DNA from: Eleginops maclovinus
Lineage: Eukaryota > Chordata > Actinopteri > Perciformes > Eleginopidae
Length of the DNA stretch: 64,000 nucleotides
Reading direction: 5' to 3'
Assembly: GCF_036324505.1 (NCBI RefSeq)
Contig: NC_086360.1
Coordinates: forward strand, 4,282,046 to 4,346,045
Below the pieces are notes generated by a model. The model was not told the origin of the DNA and did no database searches. It saw only the letters and a list, made by a program, of their open reading frames with translations. This document shows positions 50,082 through 64,000 of the stretch, one piece after another (the first letter of the stretch is position 1; each line of letters starts with the position of its first letter). The translations under genes and the position numbers were made by a program.

Positions 50082-52337
50082 TTAAAAGATCTAAATACTT
50101 CTTTCACCAATGCCTTAAAACTAAATGTCAATAACACACTGTACTTATGATGTGATAAATATTGCGTACAGATATGTGACCTCAGTATCCTCAGGCAAAT
50201 AGAAATGTTCTTTATTGTAACTCATGTTAATCATTCACATCACCATTCATCTGTTACATCACCTGCATGATATGAAAACAACAACAACAACAATAATTAT
50301 ATATATGTACAGCAACTGGGCGGCTTCGGACAGGCGAGTCACAATCAACGACCTCTGACCTCAGTTTGACCTCAGAGTCCTAAACTTTAGAGAGTTTAGA
50401 CAGTAAAACCTAAACCAGGGTGCTTCTACCCGCAAGTGCCGTTATATAAATCTAATTAATTAAAGGTTAAATAAAAAATGACATCATCATAAGGACATTA
50501 TGCATGCAGCAGTTATCTGATATGTTCATGGTGGCATGCCTCCCCCGAAGTCGCCCTGCGTGTTCAAACAGCCTAATTAAATAAAAAAGAAAAACAATTT
50601 GAAATGTTCAACAAAAACCAAAACAATCATGAAACAATCTTTGTGTCATCATGGTGTTCGTCACAGCAACCCGCTTCCTGTTTCTAACCACACACAACCA
50701 ATCAGAACAAAGCGTTAATCCTCAGTGTCATCCAACAGCGTCAGAGTCTTTCCCCAAAAAGAAAAACAAGTAATAAAGGAAATCATCAACGTAAAGTGAC
50801 CAATGCTCGCTCACTCCATCTCACAAATCTTCATCCAGTTTTTTGTTTTTTTTTCCAGTCTTTTTTTTTCAACAGATACAGGAAGCGTGTGCGAGGCAGA
50901 CGTGGAGGGATGCAGGATTTTGCGGATGTGATTTTGGCGTTTGCAGTGAGAGTGAACAACTGTCCGTAATCCTCCCAGAAGTTTGAGATGCTGAAATACT
51001 TTTAAAGGTGCTGCAATTCTCGTTTCTCCTTTAGTAAATCACATTAATACAGAGACAATACCATGACTGTAAACAACTGAGAACTACGACAATGTGCTTC
51101 CTCTCTACACCATGGCCACGCCCCTTTTTGGGTGAAGCCATTTGCTGCGATTGGATGGCGGTAAATACAGATGTTGCAGTTTTCTTTAATGTCATAAAGA
51201 AATGGAGAAAACCGTACCTTTTTTTATTATCTACAAGCAGTCAATTACGACATGCAGTATATATATTCATTTGTCTGAGTTTTAACAAATGTGTACTTTG
51301 ATGATTGCTGTTAGCCTCATTAGCATCATAATGTAGCTCTGATTAAGACCGACTGACTGAGAAAAGTTTGTCTAAGTAAAAGTGAAAATCTGAACTTTGG
51401 ATCTTTTTGTTGTTTGACGACAAATGTCTCAATTGTTCACAGTCATTGTACCAACCTATCGCTTTTAATTCCATTTCCTCTAAAAGATAAAATCCAATAC
51501 ATTCCACCTTTAAAATTGTCCATTCATATCAAGATTTCAGTTTTAAATCAACAGCTGTGTTGCTTTGAAATTTCCAAACATGCTAAAGAAAACCACTTAT
51601 CCATGTTTGTGAAGATCAGCTTTGATGCTAATGGACATATGAGTTTCTAAATATATATATCTATGTTTGCTTAAGAAGTGCCGACGTGTAATTGATGAAG
51701 ATGTTCAGTTCACTTTGAAGTTGAAGGGGAAAATGTTCTCCAGTTATTTCCCATCTGTCCTTTGGTCAGGGAACCTCCCAAATGTGTCCACTTTCCTTCC
51801 TTCGTCTTCTTGTCTCAACATTCATGTGTTGATATAATTCACTTTTTTACATTTTCGTTTAGATTTTAATAACAAACATGCCACTTCTCTATGTATTACT
51901 AGAAAATAGCTGCACTTCATTTGGTCACTAAGCAACACAAAACGCCTATAACCTGTTTATTGGACATACCAGAGCCATATGGAGACAGAGTTGCTGCCAC
52001 AGCGCTCTGAGTCTCTGGTTCTGAGGTTATCATCGTTCCCCTACGCTGCAAAAAGTGAGTTTATCTATCTCTGTGTGCATGTACTGAGGTAAAACAGGGC
52101 AGTGGCTTTTGCTGTTCTAAGAAGAAAAGACAAGCAGGAGACAGTTTGATCACAGCCAATGGGAGCAGAGCTTTGAGAAGGAATGCTGCTCCAACCTGAT
52201 ATAAATATTAAACTACATATTTAGTCATAAAACCTTTCTTCAAAGTCTGGACCATTTTGAATACCTGATAGACACTTTAAAATAAAATAGACGACAAAGG
52301 GTGTGAACACCAGAACATCCCAGTAGTTTGTGTTTTT

Positions 52338-52801
52338 CAGTGGTGGAAAATAACTGATTATATTTACTTAAGTACTGTACTTAAAATGTAAGGTACTTTT
52401 ACTTTAATTAATTATTTTCATATCATACTACTCTATACTTTTAATTCAAATACATGATTTTATTGCACTAGTTACGAGCAACTTCTGAGATTTAGGTTAT
52501 TAATACAAAATATAAATCAATTTATAAATTATGATAGAGGGTTACATCATCAAAATAAGTGCCAACTTTCAAGCTTAAGATTATTCATTTATAATTATAA
52601 TACAATAATATAATATAATATATATTTGATTCCTAACTGGGCAAACTAGTGGCATTTAAGTAGCATTGATGCTAATGCTTTTTGTAATTTTATTTGATTA
52701 AAAATGTGATGCAGGACTTACATGTACACGTGAGTATTTTACACGGTACTATTTTTATACTTTTACTCATCTAAAATACCTGCGTACTTCTTCCAACCTT
52801 G
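52338..52801. repeat. CAGTGGTGG-type MITE (hAT-like) copy
   Basis: Starts CAGTGGTGGAAAATAACTG and ends TACTTCTTCCAACCTTG, imperfectly inverted, with TTTACTTAAGTACTGTACTT inside. Fragments of the same family lie near 15785-15868, 17215-17360 and 21046-21115. Confidence 0.5.
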
Positions 52802-54935
52802 ATTTTTTAAAAACAAAGCTCAACTTTGTGTTACTACTAAAACCTAAAGTTAGAATGCTAACATGCTAAATAAAGATGATAAATAATATACCTGCTTGTT
52901 AGCAATGCTGCTTCTGAGAATTGAGGGACCAATTTTAAGTAACTTATTTTAAATACACAGATTTAGATTTTAGATTTTGTGGCTTTCCTTTCTTTTAAAT
53001 GTGGGATTAGTTGATCAATTACTTAAATTGTGGTCATGTGTATATTCAATTTCAGCATTGTGTTTGTGTTTGATGTAACATTTCCAGTGCTCCTTTGTGT
53101 TTTCTAACATCTTGGGACTGTGATGAGGTGTGTTCATAATGACATGTTATTTGAATAACCTCTTGAAGTTGTATGGTAATAGATAACTATATAGCTTTTT
53201 ATTGCTGGTCCGGACTAAGAGGAAGAAAATAATATGCCTACAACAAATCAATTAAATAAAAATATTCAGTTGTAAGTTAATGTCCTCAGCATGTGTAGCT
53301 TAAAAATCAGACTGTGATAAAAATGTCTCCTATTTTTCTTCTTAGGTGCTGGGAAAGAAATCCTTTCATTGTGACATCATAGATGGCTAAGCCAATAGAA
53401 ATATATAATTTTGATCTATCACTGAAAGCTCTATTCGTATAGATCTGTGTTGAGACCTGAATCAGAGTTTATAGGAATGTTTGTTTTAAAGCCTGACTGA
53501 AGCAAGAAGCTTGATAATAAAATATTTGCTTGTCTGATAGAAATTAAGATCTCAGTCAGAACTAATAGAAGAAGCCCGTCTGTCTCTGTTAGATACTTTC
53601 ATAATCCAGAGACCACTGCTTCAATTATGTCCATCTGTTGAAGTTTAGTGAGAATAGGGTTGGACAATATAATTATATAAATGTGTCTTATGTCAAAGAT
53701 TTTGTTGTATAAAAAGGTGGGCTGGGCTGCTGTATGGCAACATTTAGTTTTTAAATACATTTGCAAGCAATAAAGTAGCAATAGACAATAATTACACCAT
53801 TTGAATTTGATTCCCTATTGCATTTCCATCTTCCAGGTACCATATCCTGGTACAGGGCTCCAGTTACAGCACAAACTGCGGAAAGAAGCTGCTAGCATTA
53901 GCTCCAGAAGTTTCTAGATGATATCAAAGCTCGTTTGCATATTAGCGCCATCTTCGCACTTTATTTGCATAAAGCTTAGTAGTTGTTCTGGTTGTGCGAA
54001 AGGAAAGTCTGACAATGGCAGCAACAATAACGCCACTCAGAGAAGTTGGGGAGGGATGAAAAGTTTGAAAATTTGTCTACTGCTACTTTAACATCATGAT
54101 TTTTGTGTACCAGTCACACATACCATCAAACATTTTGTGATTTTCCTGATTTAAGATATATCATAACAAATGTAGATATTTTTATATTTAAAATGATATA
54201 TATGATAAAAGGCTTTAAATAACATCTACTCCTAGGAGACCTTCTTGCCGAGGTGCTAGCTGCTGAGCTTACTTGTTAACTAGCTAGGTACTAAGTGTTA
54301 GATAGGCAAAATAGCTTGCAAAGCTAACAGTAAGTGGCTAGGAAAGTAGCTCCGTAGCTTACTAGAGAAAATCTATCTTGTGACTGGAAATCATGATGCA
54401 TCTTGTTCAGTGCTAACAGATTAGCATGAAATCAATTTGCCTACAGAAGCAAATCTACTGATGCTCTCTGAAATTCAATTAATTTTGTTCCAACACCTGT
54501 TTTAAGAATGCAGATGTGACTAGGCTTTTCATTTGTAGGTCAGACTTACTGGTGTTGGCTCTGCTCTCAGTTTAAGTATAACCTTTCAAAACTAGGGTCA
54601 CAACCTGCTCTGTGCTTCCACATTTAAACCTGACCTGTGCTCGCTTCGCAGTTTTGTTATCAACACATTTCCACAGACATCTAGAAGCTTATGATACAGG
54701 AATCTGCAGCTTTGCTTTAAAACAGTTCATGTGGAGCAGGAATCTAAAGCCACTCTGTGTTTTCATTCAAACCTTCACTGTGATCAGACCTGACGTCTCA
54801 CTGACAGGTCTGACTGTGATGGTGATGGTGGTGGTGGTTTAAGCAGTGCTAATAATATGAGTCCGAGGTTGTTCCAGGATCCTGCAGTGATCCAGGAAAA
54901 GCAGGGGGATTGTGGGACACATGGTTCCAGTGGCG

Positions 54936-63741
<8,806 letters not shown>

Positions 63742-64000
63742 CTAAGGGAGGAAAGAACATACTGTATTAATAGATTAAAAAGACTCAAATATATAAATAG
63801 ATTCAGAAAAGCTGCACACAAAACAAACATTAAACATTTGTTATCCTCAAGGAGACACGAACCAGCCAACAGTGTGATAGTTGAATCATAAGTCAGAAGT
63901 CAGAAATGATAAGCAGTTTCTTATAATGTTTAATGCCATATTTGCGTACTACTTTAGTTACTTCAAATCACACCAAACAATCTGAAAATGGACTTAAAAT

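Larger units (their letters stand above)
49390..54935. other. gap between afap1l2 start and dmtn stop
   Basis: Contains the afap1l2 promoter side (left), a TTAA-type MITE (49499-50081), a hAT-like MITE (52338-52801) and, nearest dmtn, its 3' UTR on the - strand. A minus-strand AATAAA at about 50211 is one possible dmtn 3' end, but nearer ends are equally possible. No other gene seen. Confidence 0.45.

Overview
This is a piece of a vertebrate nuclear genome, most likely a ray-finned fish. Three things point there: GT-AG multi-exon genes that are clear vertebrate orthologues, low GC with many long (CA)n microsatellites, and a dense load of fish-type tRNA-derived SINEs, L2/CR1-like LINEs and small DNA transposons. 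I see nothing prokaryotic or viral.

Layout. (1) About 0.8-6.5 kb, + strand: mak16 (60S ribosome assembly), nine exons, with its first coding exon before the window. (2) About 12.4-20.2 kb, - strand: rab14, complete, seven coding exons plus a 5' noncoding exon. It is convergent with mak16. (3) About 22.9-49.2 kb, - strand: an AFAP-family gene that best matches afap1l2 (XB130). Sixteen exons join in frame into a 589-residue protein. (4) About 54.9-63.7 kb, - strand: the 3' twelve exons of dmtn (dematin), ending in a complete villin headpiece; its start lies beyond the right edge. Two neighbouring genes on the same strand (afap1l2 and dmtn) therefore encode actin-binding cytoskeletal proteins. 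I see no sign of an operon-like unit.

Mobile DNA fills the introns and gaps. The best preserved element is a 3.3-kb hAT transposon (45326-48624) in afap1l2 intron 1, on the opposite strand. It has 15-bp perfect terminal repeats, an exact 8-bp target duplication and an uninterrupted 785-residue transposase. A 5'-truncated but open LINE (26.2-29.1 kb) appears to sit inside an older SINE in another afap1l2 intron. Five copies of a nearly palindromic MITE and five copies or pieces of a TTAA-bordered MITE are scattered through the window.

I did not find a convincing undescribed system. The points most worth a second look are: the possibly still mobile hAT element; two exons, one in afap1l2 and one in dmtn, whose 3' splice sites lie directly against long (GT)n repeats; an 8-nt microexon in dmtn; loss of the usual PKA serine at the dematin C terminus; the short afap1l2 product without the family coiled coil; and a perfect 27-bp inverted repeat in a rab14 intron. 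All exon calls come from reading splice sites and reading frame by eye, without transcripts.
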